The position numbers and the translations under genes are program-made. A stretch of 64,000 bases of DNA from Prorocentrum cordatum (Eukaryota > Sar > Dinophyceae > Prorocentrales > Prorocentraceae). The DNA lies in NCBI GenBank assembly GCA_963575745.1, contig CAUYUJ010010502.1:68883-132882 (forward strand), given 5' to 3'. The notes below the pieces were generated by a model. It searched no databases. It saw only the letters and a program-made list of their open reading frames with translations, and was not told the DNA's origin. Shown here in pieces: positions 11,040 through 21,499 of this stretch (positions are counted from its first letter, which is position 1; each line of letters opens with the position of its first letter).

Positions 11040-11340
11040 TGTACAACCTCAGTTTTTTGAGATTCCACAAAAAAAGACACAAACGAAACCTGAAACATAT
11101 GAAAAGGCAGTCCCGAACATTGATGCAATGCAGATGTAAGGTTTATGTAAGGTTTCATGTGTGTAAGGTTTGTGCAAGCTTTGCGTGCGGTTTGGTTTTT
11201 AGTATTGGTTTAGTCTCGCCTCCAGATTTGTTTCGGAGCCATGGCTCCAGATGTGTGGTGTGAGGTTGCTGTAAGATGTGCGTGAGGTTTGTCTAAATTT
11301 TGTGTAAGGTTTGTGTTGGCAGTTATTTTGCAATTTGTAG
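11040..11340 (+). repeat. AT-richer stretch with TGTAAGGTTT-like repeats
   Basis: Short irregular direct repeats of TGTAAGGTTTRTG recur from about 11135 to 11320. Base composition is clearly more T/A-rich than the neighbours. It may be the 3' flank of retrocopy 2. No gene seen. Confidence 0.6.
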
Positions 11341-11854
11341 TGTATGCGTTGTCCGTCTGGAAGTTTCCGGAGTGATCTCAGCGCAGCTCTGGGCACTCGC
11401 TGGGCTAGCACGCGCGAGGGGCATGTGCGCTGTCACGTTTCAATATTTCGTTCAGGCTTGCGCTTCTGCTCCAATGTCGGCGCTGGAATCCTGGCCGAGC
11501 ACCGCGGCCCTGCAGTTGTGAAAACATGCATTGGGCTCCTTCCTCGGCCTCCTCCCCCTGGGAAACGAAAGCCCCTCCCCTTCTGATCATTATGACCAGG
11601 GAACCCGTGCAGCGACCTATTCTAAAGATTTTTAGAATATGTCGGACGACTCCTCCTCATCCTTCCAACTCCTCCTCCTCCTCCAACTCCTCCCCCTCCT
11701 GGAAGATATCGAGAGAGATCGGATGCGTTTCTGCGCCTGGACCGAACGTCGACGATCCAACCTTCCTTATCGGAATTTCCCGATAGTCCTCGCTTGGCCT
11801 CGGGGCGCTGGGGAGGGCGCCGTTTGCATCCCCCCTCGGTCCCCCTTGATCCTC
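11341..11854. other. Spacer without recognisable gene
   Basis: Includes a CTC-rich patch at about 11650-11700. Reading frames are short and of low complexity, and I see nothing convincing. Confidence 0.5.
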
Positions 11855-12235
11855 TCTCGTCACCATGGGCTGGATTCCCTATGAAAGTCCGGTCAGAACG
11901 CGCGCTGAGGCCGTCGGTGACTTCGGGCGTCGGTGACCTCAGGGGGGGGGGGGGGGTCGAGGATCGAAGATGACGTTTTCGTGAGTTATCCAGCATATGA
12001 TGCCTTTCGTCACCATGGGCTTGATTCCCTTCGAACATCGTTTCATAACGCACCTGCAAGGCTGGGGGGCGTCGGCGACCTCGGACGTCGGTGACCTCGA
12101 GGGGGGATCGAGGATCGATGTCTGATGTGTTCTGGACTTCTCTGGCCTCAGACAAGCGGGGCCCCTCGTCGCCATGGGCTGGAGTCCTTCGAAAATCATG
12201 TCAGAACGCATCCTGTGCAATGGGCGGCCATCCCC
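11855..12235 (+). repeat. Three tandem copies of a roughly 150-bp repeat
   Basis: Copies start at about 11859, 12007 and 12167 with TCGTCACCATGGGCTKGAKT, followed by TTCGAA-type sequence, CAGAACGC and GTCGGTGACCTCR. Spacings are about 148 and 160 bp. Copies are diverged. Confidence 0.75.
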
Positions 12236-12435
12236 TCGCCCCCATCGGCAGATGTACACGCGTCACCAAGGCGCCAGTTGCATATGGAACGGAGCCAACT
12301 AACAACGGCTAGCTTACCATGGATCAAGCCGCAGCAAACAACATATACCAAACAAAACATCGAGGAGCCACGGCAAGCCTGCAAACGAAGTGCGGAACAT
12401 CAAATAAACCAAACAAGTACTGCACGCACCCATCA

Positions 12436-12457
12436 TCCGTAGCCGTTTTGGCTCAAG
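12436..12457 (+). other. Spliced-leader relic with A-to-G variant
   Basis: 21 of 22 bases match the DinoSL. The only change is A to G in the ATTTTGG core, identical to the change in the relic at 9552. It sits 26 bases before the ATG of the next retropseudogene. Confidence 0.9.
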
Positions 12458-12482
12458 TGGTTGCGGCCGCAGCGCTGCTACG

Positions 12483-14690
12483 ATGGGCAGCGACGAAGAT
12501 TTGTTCGAGCCTGATTGGTATGATTGTTGTGAGCCTGAGCGCCCGTCGGATGGCAATATCGATGCTGAGTTTGACTGCGAAGCTGTTTCGAAAAGAGGTT
12601 GTTGGAGAAGAGTTGGGCAAACTCTTAGTGCAGTTGAAATGCGACGGCGCCCTGAGGGCAGCGCGCGATTGCAAACTCGCCTTCTGGATTCACAAAGCAG
12701 GCGCAGATAATCCTTTCATTCGGCGTCTCGGGAAACCACCTGGAGACCAGAGCACAGGAAATTACAGTGAGCATTTCGATAGAGCAGTGATCATAAATGT
12801 ACATTGCGAAGTGTCTCACGATGTGCGTGTCGCGTCCTACTCGAGGGCGGAAGGGTTCATAACTTCTAATTCAGTTCCAGTGGTCGTTATATCCGATGAT
12901 TTGAAAGAGGAGCTGGACATATTTCCCGATCTACAAAGAAAATATGATGACGCAGTAGCGCGACAGACTTTACCGCCAGCTTATTTCCAACATGACGTTG
13001 TGATGGCGGCTGCAGGGAGCGGCGAGAAAGTCTGGCCGCTCGGATTGTTCGTCGACGGATTGTCCTTTTCGCGCCACGATGGCGCCGTTGTATTCTGGAT
13101 TTACAACATTTTGTTTGGAATCCGGAGCATCATCGCAACCGTCCGCAAATCTGATATGTGTCGTTGCGGTTGCAGAGGGTGGGGCACACTATATCCAATT
13201 CTCATGTGCATGCATTGGATGTTATTGTCATTGGCTTCTGGCGTCCACGCCGATCGCCGACACGACGGCGCGGACCACCCTCCTTGAACCCCTCCCCCTG
13301 CCCCCGCCACTCCTCCGCATCCTCCACATCCGTCCCCTTCCCCCCTCCTCCGACTCCTCGTCTTCGCATTGCTTCCGGCCTGCGGAGGCAGCGCGTGGGG
13401 CGACGACAGCGATCAGATGCACCGCAGCCGAGCTGGGCGACGCATCGGATTTCGACGCATCGGATTTCGACGCATCAGATTTCGACGCATGGGCGACGCA
13501 TCGGCAAAGCAGATTGGATGGAATTTGCATCGACGCTTGCCTTGCCCAGCCATGGCGATTTCAGCCACTCCGGCCCATGGTGTTGGGCACGACGTGATCA
13601 CATGCATGACCTTGCAGGGTTTTCTGCACTTGCACTGCCGCATCCAGCCAAGACGCTTGACGATTCTTTATTAGCCACGAGGGCGCGCGAAATCTGGGTG
13701 ACGATCAGCGCAGAAAGTTTCAGCAAGGTTCGAGCCCTCCTGAGATAGGATAAAAGCAAGGCAGGTGCCAGGGGCCGAGGTCTTGTTAGCGACGTGGTCG
13801 TAGGATGGGTTCAACTTCTCAAGGGAGACCGCCTTGGGCCTCGCCCAGCCATGATGAACGTTGCGAGTTTTGAAACTGCTGTACCACCATTCCAAGCATT
13901 ATTTTGGCGGCGATCTCGCGAGCCCCTTGATCGCCGAAGGAACCCACTTTGGGATAGACGGATCGGCGTGTCTCCTGGCAGGACTTTGACGGTTGATTGG
14001 TTGCATGCGCTGAGCCTCGGCGTGTTCAAGGTGTTCGCTTCTTTTGTGGTCGTGACATTGATATCAAACAATGCTTGGGGCATCCCTGGCAACGCGCCTG
14101 AGAGGCTCCAGGGCACTGTTGCGATTAGGCGCCAGCTTTTCCAATGGCATAGCACAGAGAGCGCAGCAGGCAGGAAGCACCACGCCCGAGTACAAGATTT
14201 AACAGTTGGCATGCTAGGGTCCCACGGTAGCTGCACACTAGGGTTGCACGGCGCCGAGACGAACGCATTCGTGACATTTATCATGTCATATGTTGTGCCG
14301 AAAAATGCCCACCGTTTGCAAGAGGCGCAACGCGCCTTGATTCAACGTGCTGGCGATGCCTTGGTAACGGTGGTGCGTATTATAGCAGAGTATGGTCATG
14401 GCGTGATGCCACCTGCTAAAACCCAGGAGTTTGTGGAAGCTGTGGCCGAGCACATCGCATCAGCTTCTGCGTCGGAGCTTCCACTTCAGCCCAAACATCA
14501 CGCTCTCATGGAAATGTCCAGCAAACTTTTATGGCTCGGCGGGCCAGGGTGTTATGCGAATTGGGTGGACGAATCAAACAATGGCATCATCAAGCCCCTC
14601 CTATGCAACGCACACAGGGCGGTTTGGGCAAAAATGGTCCTGATTGAATGGCGGTTGGCACACGGCATAGCCAAGAAACAAAAACACGTC
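12483..14690 (+). pseudogene. Retroposed member of a multicopy dinoflagellate family, transposase-like (decayed)
   Basis: Begins MGSDEDLFEPDWYDCCEPER shortly after a leader relic. The frame shifts near 12600 into ELGKLLVQLKCDGALRAARD, with PLGLFVDGLSFSRHDGAVVFW, then MCRCGCRGWGTLYPI and HDGADHPP to 13287. A repeat-containing degraded part follows (15-bp repeats at 13441-13490). Coding resumes around 13600 (MHDLAGFSALALPHPAKTL), crosses a TAG at 13746, and continues to about 14690 with QLLKGDRLGPRPAM, ALFWRRSREPL, VDWLHALSLGVFKVF, RVQDLTVGMLG, and QPKHHALMEMSSKLLWLG...NWVDESNN. From memory this belongs to a highly repeated dinoflagellate family. The LHxLxLGV and PKHH...W.DE.N signatures loosely recall CACTA TNP2 or KDZ-type transposases; that link is inference. 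The end runs into a CAT microsatellite. Confidence 0.65.
13441..13490 (+). repeat. 15-bp tandem repeat inside the pseudogene
   Basis: Three to four units of CGACGCATCGGATTT. Its 15-bp length preserves frame, so it may be a local expansion in the pseudogene. Confidence 0.85.
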
Positions 14691-15760
14691 ACCATTATCA
14701 TCGTCATCATCATCAGAAGCAGCATCATCATAATCATCATCACCAACGTCATCGTCACCATCACCCTCATCATCATAGGAACGTGTATATCAATGCCAGT
14801 AATCATCATCACCATCGTCATCACAATCATCACCATCGTCGCGTCGCATCACCACCTGCTCTCCTTAATCTGCGTCCTCAACGGGCACGAGAACTGCGTA
14901 CCTCGAGGACCGCCGCGTCCGTGCCCCGCCTGTGCCCCCGCTGTCTCGGAGGAGGAGGAGGAGGAGGATGGGGGAGGGGGGACAGAAGGGGGGAGGAGGA
15001 GGAGGGGGAGGAGGAGGAGGAGGAGGAGGAGGAGGAGGAGGGGGAGGGGGAGGAGGAGGAGGAGGAGGAGGAGGAGGAGGAGGAGGAGGAGGAGGTGGAG
15101 GTGGAGGAGGAGGAGGAGGAGAACGAGGAGGAAGAGGAGTTTCAAGTAGCCCCCCCTCGGAGGCCACGATCCTCGTGATGGGTGTCAACAATTTGCCCTC
15201 CTGTTCTTCCTCCTCTCCTCCTCCTCCTCCTCCTCCTCCTCCTCCCCTCTCCTCCTCCTCTCTCCTCCTCCCTCCTCCTCCTCTCCTCCTCCTCCTCCCT
15301 CGTCTTCGTCCTCGGCATCGGCGTCGTCGTCCTCCTCGTCCTCGTCGTCGTTCTCCTCCTTCTCCTCCTCCTCTCCTCCTCCTCCTCCTCCTCCTCCTCC
15401 TCCTCCTTCCCTTTTCCTCCTCCTCTCCTCCCCTCCTCCTCCCCCCCTCCTCCTCATCATCCTCCTGCTCCTCCCTTCCCTCCTCCCCCTCCTCCTCCTC
15501 CTCCCTCCTTTTCCTTTTCCTCTTCGTCTCCTCCTCGTCCTCCTCCTCTCCTCCTCCTCGTCCTCCTCCTCCTCCTCCTCCCCCTCCTCCTCCTCCTCCT
15601 CCTCGTCCTCCTCCTCCTCCTCCTCCTCCTCCTCCTCCTCCTCCTCCTCCTCCTCCTCCTCCTCCTGCTCCTCCTTCTCCTCCTTCTCCTCCTCCTCATC
15701 CTCCTTCTCTTCCTCCTCCTCCTCCTCTTCCTCCTCTTCCTCCTCCTCCTCCCAACCTTC
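14690..15760. repeat. Microsatellite block: (CAT)n, then (GGA)n, then (TCC)n
   Basis: CAT/ATC repeats run from about 14690 to 14850. A + strand polypurine GGA tract follows at 14950-15140, and a + strand polypyrimidine TCC tract at 15195-15755. The purine-to-pyrimidine switch makes the last two a diverged inverted pair. Apparent poly-Gly, poly-Pro, poly-Leu and poly-Glu reading frames here are repeat artefacts. Confidence 0.95.
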
Positions 15761-15763
15761 ACC

Positions 15764-15785
15764 CCCGTAGCCATTTTGGCTAAAC
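15764..15785 (+). other. Degenerate spliced-leader relic
   Basis: CCGTAGCCATTTTGGCT is perfect over 17 bases; the 3' end reads AAAC instead of CAAG and the first base is C. It abuts the TCC tract on its 5' side. Confidence 0.8.
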
Positions 15786-16617
15786 TGGCATGGTTCGAAT
15801 CAGCCGCTGCACGAAATCAGTACGCATGTGCGAGTAGTCGTGCGAGCGCGCTGTTCAATGCTCAAACCAATGTGGTGCTTGGCGTCTCTTGTAGCGAGGT
15901 GCGTTCTTTTAAGCGTAGTTTCGCGGTCGGGTGGCTTGGGGTGCGCGTTTTCTCCTGCGCGATGGGCGCCGCCAATTTCTTCCCTATGTTGGATATCCAA
16001 CACAGATCGGTGGTTTCAAATTTTGAAGGCACACTTGCGGCTCCAGAATTCTGGAGCCGTCAACCCTCAGGGTCGCCAGCTTGTTTCCAGTCCAGCAGCG
16101 CGCGGAGAATTGGCATGACCGGGCAGCTCTCCAACACCTTCGGCAGCTGAACAAGTTGGTGGCTCCAAGGGTACAGTCGGCGGTCTTCAGCACGATGTGG
16201 GATCGATGGACGACGGCCCGTCGTTTTCGACAAAATGGTGGCCCATGCTTCCTGTGCAGAGTGCCCCACGCACAGGGCGCAATTGAGCATTGCGCGAGGT
16301 GCCCGGTGGTGAAGCGGCTTGCTGCGCTGTTCTTGCTTCTCGACCCGCGCCTGTTCGTGAACCTCCATTTTTTTCTCTTGGTAAATCCTTTGGCAAACGC
16401 CACGGAGATCCTCGCGGCCATCGCCCTTCTGGTCTATGCGACGCACAGGTGCATCAACTACCAGCGGCACGCCCAGACCCCCCTGCCGACGACAGCACTT
16501 TACGACGCAATGACACAATGGGTACGTGAAGGTGTTCGAGGCCACGGTCATTCCACCCGCGTCCTTACCCGGCGCTGGATTGCGCACGACTCCCATCCGC
16601 TTCCCGGGGCGCCGTGA
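15786..16617 (+). pseudogene. Retroposed LINE ORF2 C-terminal fragment (zf-RVT-like)
   Basis: Downstream of the leader relic one frame is open to 16150 without recognisable motifs. A second frame (16081-16617) encodes WTTARRFRQNGGPCFLCRVP, then AIEHCARCPVVKRLAALFLL and LYDAMTQWVREGV. The spacing C-x2-C ... H-C-x2-C after an R-W-x-T-x-R-R-F lead is the zinc-binding tail found after the RT domain in a group of LINEs (zf-RVT type). No RT core is present, so this is a 5'-truncated or rearranged copy. The leader next to a C-terminal piece implies either trans-splicing inside an element transcript or a later deletion. Confidence 0.5.
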
Positions 16618-16619
16618 TC

Positions 16620-17290
16620 CCATCTCCGCTTCCACTAACAAATGCCCTCGGGGTTCGCACTGCCGCCCCACCTGCCGACTTCCAGCCACCACAACCTCAA
16701 CACTCCAACCTCCAGCCTCCAGCGACTCCACCAACTCGACATTCCGACCTGTCCTCTGTCGCAACGCAGCGCCCAGCACCAGCGCAAGCACCAACGCCGG
16801 CGCCACCGCCGGCACCGACGCTGGCGCCTCCAGCGCCAGCGCCAGCCCCGACGATGGCATCTACGTCAGCGCGCGGGCGATGGCATCTACGCAGCACCTG
16901 CACCAATACCGACACCAGCAAAGACAGCACCAGCACCGACGCCTGCACACACGACGGTGCTCACGCCGGCGATTCCGCCAGTCCCGACTCCAGCACCGAC
17001 GCCAGTTCCAACGCCAGTACCGCAGTCAGCACTGACGCCAGCTCAGCAGTCCGACCACAGTCCGACTCCACAGTGCGACTCCATTGCCTGCCAACTCCGA
17101 CTACAGCTCCCGAGTTAGGTGCACGCTCCGGAGCAGCCGTTTGCGCAGACGGGCCATTGGCAGTGCCGGTACTTGCGTGCCCGTCTCCAAGCGCCCATCT
17201 GCCTCCAGCCCCTTCGGGGACGGCTGCCTCTGCAAGTGCTTCCACCACAGGCTCATCCACGTGCCCATCAATTTCTGAGGATCTCCGTGG
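16620..17290 (+). repeat. Degenerate minisatellite encoding Pro/Ala/Thr-rich frames
   Basis: Irregular repeats of CCAGCGCCAGCACCGACGC-type sequence. Several frames stay open because of the repeat (PAPTPAPPPAPTLAP in one). No conserved protein seen, and none between here and 17640. Confidence 0.6.
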
Positions 17291-17639
17291 TTAGCCTGGT
17301 GTCCTGTATAGCACTGACTAGTTGATGCTGTCTCGCTGGTCGCATTGATGGGGGCGGTGCGATTCCCATGTCTTTGTGCGCCTCTCTCCCTCCTCTCCTT
17401 TTTTCCCCTGCGTAGCCTATTTCTCTGCGCTGGCACTGCAGTGGTCATGCGGGCGCCCAGAATGACAGGCAGTCGGGTGATGACCTCCGCGGCCTGCGAA
17501 TCTGTACCTCGCCCCGTTTTTCCAGGCCATGGATACGCGCGACGGCTCGCCTAGGGCAGGTTAGCTGGGGCGCCGCGTTTTGTTTTCTTTTTTTGTGTTT
17601 TGATCTTGTCCCCCGAATGGTGCCCCCGCTCGTGGCAGA

Positions 17640-19080
17640 GAGCTTTGCGCGGCACGTTTCGTTGCCAATAGGTCGTCGCCGAAGAAAACGAACGTTTTGG
17701 CCGTGGAGCGTGGGAACGCATCGAAACAGAGGCATCATATGGCCAGGCTACTTGGCTGGAGATGCGGGCATATTCGCATGAAATTGCAGGGGCGGAGGGT
17801 CCGCGACGCATTCGAATCCACAGACAGCTACAAGCGCTGGTTTGTTGACAGGATCGGGGCTACATCGCGGCTGGCTGGGGCCCCGTCCTCGGGGCCAGCC
17901 CTGCCCCAGGCAACTCGCCGTCATCGCTTCACTGGGCCGACGACCTCATCGCTAAGTTGCAGCTGCCAAAGCAGGAGCTCCAGGCTGCGGCATTGGCTAT
18001 CGTGGAACCCCCAGATGTGGCCGAATGGAGTCTTCAGCCCGCCGCGCCGTCTGCTTCGCGGGGAACGCGCCGGCAAGGTCGAAATATGTCGTCTGGCAAA
18101 CGGCGCCGTGCTCAAACGGCTCGGCGGCTTAGGATGCTGGCGCCGCCTGCCGAGTTTCTTTCGGACGAGCCCGCCCACTTCGACGCCGTCGCCCACTCCG
18201 TCCCGGTGATCGACAGGTTTTGAATCAGTCTTCTTAGTTGGGCACAATGTCAGGTCGCTGCCCTCCCGCGAGCGGCCAGCCTTCCCGAGGCCCTTGCCGA
18301 GCAGGGAGCGAGCGACCACTCGGTCCGCGCCTGCTCTAGTGATCCGAGAGCGGAGAAGCCCGCCGACGACCAGGATATCCCTTGACGCATCTTCGAGTTG
18401 CCCAGCAATGTCACGGACAAGCTGAACATTCAGGACCGCTCGCCCCCGCGCAAAGTGGATCTGTTCAAGTGGGCTGTTCGCGAAGTCGCTCGTGAAGTTC
18501 GCGGTCGGCTCCTCCGCGGTGAGACGGAGGGCCTGGGATGGCAGCTGGCGCTTGCTCGGAAGGTAGCGCGCGCGGTCTTGCGCAACAGTGCGGCGCTGGC
18601 GGTTCATCTTCGCGAAAGCCATCGGGCGGCTACCGAATATCTAGCGAACTCATCTGGCGCAGTGCCCCCTGCGCGCGCGCCGCCCATCCAGCGAAGGGGC
18701 GGGCGAGAATGCACGGCGACGGCGCGTGGGCCTTCGTCGTCAACACCTGGGGGCGGGGACTTGCTAGTCATCGCCCTTGGCAGCAGCTCCGTCGCCATCT
18801 CCGAGCTCTCGAGCGCCTCGCTTCGGATTGGTTGTCACTGTCTGAACGCCTGATCTTTCAGTGCTTTCGGGCCACAGCTGACGCCGGCGACGCCGTCGCT
18901 GACAAGTCGGGCGCGCATGGCCGCCCCATCCAGCACTGGAAGCCGAACTTCGCCGCTAAGCCGATTGATCATGCTCGAACTGCGGATAATTTGGCGCGGC
19001 GTGTTCGGCTGCTCGGCTTCAGCGATTCTGGCCCACCGACTCCAACCCTCCTTTTGGAATCCACTGCCCCTCTGTTATGA
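17640..19080 (+). pseudogene. Decayed coding region, family not recognised
   Basis: Coding-like stretches jump among frames: LLGWRCGHIRMKLQGRRVRD with ESTDSYKRWFVDRIG (about 17740-17850), then RDRGYIAAGWGPVLG (sense reading from 17855), SLHWADDLIAKLQLPKQELQ (about 17930-17980), EPPDVAEWS, PPAEFLSDEPAHFDAVAHSV (about 18150-18220), DLFKWAVREVAREVRGRLL (about 18460) and HGDGAWAFVVNTWGRGLA (about 18710). Order and composition suggest one ancestral protein of some 400 residues broken by at least three frameshifts. No catalytic motif is identifiable. No spliced-leader relic was seen immediately upstream. It could be a retrotransposon ORF or a host-gene retrocopy. Confidence 0.4.
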
Positions 19081-19950
19081 GGCCGTTGTATAGGAGAGGG
19101 AACAGAGGACAGAGTGTTTACACAGTTTTGAGGAATTAGTGAATTCAGTATGGGTCCAGCTTGAAGTGCCTCGAAGAAAGCGCGCGCACCCGAATCGCAG
19201 ACATATGGCTATATGCGGACCCAGGACACTTTGCTTCCCGTCGTCGTCCTCGCCCTTGCTCCGTTCCCCTTCCTTTCCTCCCCCCCCCCGGATGGTGTCG
19301 AAAGCGTCCGCGGCTCGGGCGGTGGAGAGCCCCTTCCCACCTCCCTCATTATTCCTCGTTCCTCTTTGCCTCCCTGCTCCACCATCCGTCGTCCTACCTC
19401 GCCCACCCTCCTTGTTCGAAAAGTTGAGTCCCTGGCGCCGCGTGCCCGCGTCAGCGGTAAATGCTTTTTTCGATATCCGAGCACAGCGGCGCAACCAAAC
19501 AGAGGGGATTGCCAGTGCGAGATTTCGGGGCGCACCCAAAATGCGGGCGGCACGGCCGCCGAGCACGGTCGCATCGCTAACGTGTAAATTATAAGTGTCT
19601 GCGGCAAGGTCCGCCCCCCTTGCCAGGGCAGTGATCTATATGGCGACGCGTGGAGCTTTGACTGTTAAGAGGTCCTTGACATGTGACATCTCTCGTGTTT
19701 TCGGATTGCTGCGCGGCATTCTTCGGGGTCCTTCGAGGCCTTTTTGGGACGTCTTCGGGCCGTTGGGGGCCGCTTTGGCGCCGCGTTGCACCGCGGCCGC
19801 CCTGGGCCAGGGGAGCGCGTATTTGCGGTTCTCTCGGGGGCGCCCTGGGCTGGGGAAGTGCGTATTTGCATCCCCCCCCAGCTGGGCATGTCGACCTCGG
19901 TTCTGGGTTGGCAAAGTCGGGGCGCCCTCGAGGTGGCGAGCGTTCACCTG
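19081..19950. other. Spacer without recognisable gene
   Basis: C/T-rich patches at 19240-19420 and GGCGCC-rich sequence at 19760-19900 (weakly repetitive, similar to the GGCC-type repeats further right). No gene seen. Confidence 0.5.
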
Positions 19951-19959
19951 CTCGAAATA

Positions 19960-20240
19960 CACAGATCAAGGTGTAATCTGTGTACACAGTTTGTGTCTTC
20001 AATTGTGTATTTTGGTATGTGGGCCCGCTGTTGACACAGATCGTGGTGTGATCTGTGTACACAGATCTCGTTCCCACCTGTGTATTTGGAGTGTGCCCCT
20101 CGCGGGTGGCGCTGCATGGACGGGAACTTTCGCGTTTCTCTTCCGGCTGGTCCAGGGGCGGCGTCGTGCGCGGTCGAAATACGCAGTTCGTGTCTCCAAC
20201 TGTGCATTTGTTGCGCGCCTCTCGCTGGGGTGGTCATTGG
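19960..20240 (+). repeat. Dispersed ACACAGATC / CTGTGTACACAG repeats
   Basis: CACAGATCAAGGTGTAATCT recurs as CACAGATCGTGGTGTGATCT about 70 bases later. Each is followed by GTGTACACAG and then a TGTGTATTTG-type segment. Unit length is about 70-80 bp with at least three diverged copies to about 20215. Confidence 0.65.
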
Positions 20241-20970
20241 GCGGGAGTTTCCGCGGGTCTCCTGGCTGGTCCAGGAGGGGGCCGTGGTTTGGGCATGCAA
20301 AGGCGCGGGGGGGTGGGGATGGTGGGCTGTGGGAAGGAAGGGGTTCGATAGGAGGGGTGGCCGAGGGGCCAGGGATGAACGGGGCTGGGCGAGAGCGGAG
20401 GAAGAGAGCCCAGGAGGATTTGCATCATCGGCGTCAGCATCACGAGGGCGAGGGAGGTGGGGGAGGGCAGAAGTTGGGGGCATGATGTGCACTAGGGCGT
20501 AGAGGATGGGAGGGGGGCAGGCATGTGGACGATGGGGGAACGAATCCGGCGCAGGAGGACGACGAGGAACGACGCGAATTAACACATGGGGGGGGGGCAG
20601 TGTAGATGAAGGGCGCGATGAGGACCGGGGCAATCGGGGGGGCATGAGGAGGGTGGGGCCGCAGCGAAGGGATATTTGGAAAAGGCGGGGGATGGGGCAT
20701 GAGTTCGAGGAGGGCGCCAGCTAACGATTAGTTGAACAGTGTTTTGCGTGTCCGCGCACCCCCAGAGCACAGTGATTGGTTACAGAACTTCATGATCTGG
20801 GTAATCGTGCGCTTCGTGCTTCCAGGCCAAAGGCTCGAGTCCGCGACGCCCGTTGGCGTCGCGATGATGCCGCCCCGATCTGCCAGACCGCATATGCACA
20901 GATACGCAGAATATGTGTTGCAACGTTTGTTTCATGACCCTCTCTATATTAACAGACCCACGTTGGAACC
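20240..20970. other. G-rich spacer without recognisable gene
   Basis: 20290-20720 is purine-rich with many GGGG runs. I see no gene. Confidence 0.5.
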
Positions 20971-20979
20971 CAACCCTCC

Positions 20980-21490
20980 TTCCGTCCCTAGCGCGTCGCT
21001 TTCGCAATTCGGAGCCCGGTTTGGATGGCACCCCCGACCCGTCGCTGCAGTTCTCCGAGCTTGGACTGGACATCGTCTCGGGCGCGACGATGTGGATGTC
21101 ATCTGGCCAATCGCTGTTCATGTTTTTTCCTTCAACGACGCGCTGCAAGTCCGGCTGCCCAAGGGCGAAAGGACGGCCGACGCGGTTTCGGCAGGTTGCG
21201 CGCACCCCCGCGCTTGTCAGAGCGCTTGGCCTGCAGAACACCGACCTTGATCGTCGCCGCGACGATCAACGTCTGCTTCGCGCCCCTTCCGCGCGCTCCT
21301 GGGCGCCGAGGTCCCAGGACAAGTTGTATTCTGCCCAGGAAACACGTTACTGGATACGCTGAGCAGACTCTATTCGAAGGCCCCCCGTGCTCTGAACGAC
21401 ATTCCTGCGCTTGTGGCGCTCGACTTTGGAGCGGCGTTCCCGGGCCTGTCCCGGGAGTTTATGCACCGCGTCTTTGCGTCGATGCGAGTC
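20980..21490 (+). pseudogene. LINE reverse-transcriptase fragment (N-terminal RT half)
   Basis: Pieces in three frames assemble into an RT upstream of and including motif A: FSFNDALQVRLPKGERTADA (about 21125-21180), LIVAATINVCFAPLPRA (about 21250), RALLGAEVPGQVVFCPGNTL with LLDTLSRLYSKAPRALNDIP (about 21285-21410), and motif A VALDFGAAFPGLSREFMHRV (about 21413-21470). The D-F-x-A-A-F-P-S/G-L-S-R-E-F motif matches non-LTR RTs. Homology stops about 25 codons after motif A, where Ty1/copia-type sequence begins. There are at least three frameshifts. Confidence 0.65.
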
Positions 21491-21499
21491 CGGCGCGCG

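Noticed and set aside
14930-15783. Long frames of poly-Gly, poly-Pro and poly-Leu
   Set aside because: They arise from GGA and TCC microsatellites, not from a conserved protein.
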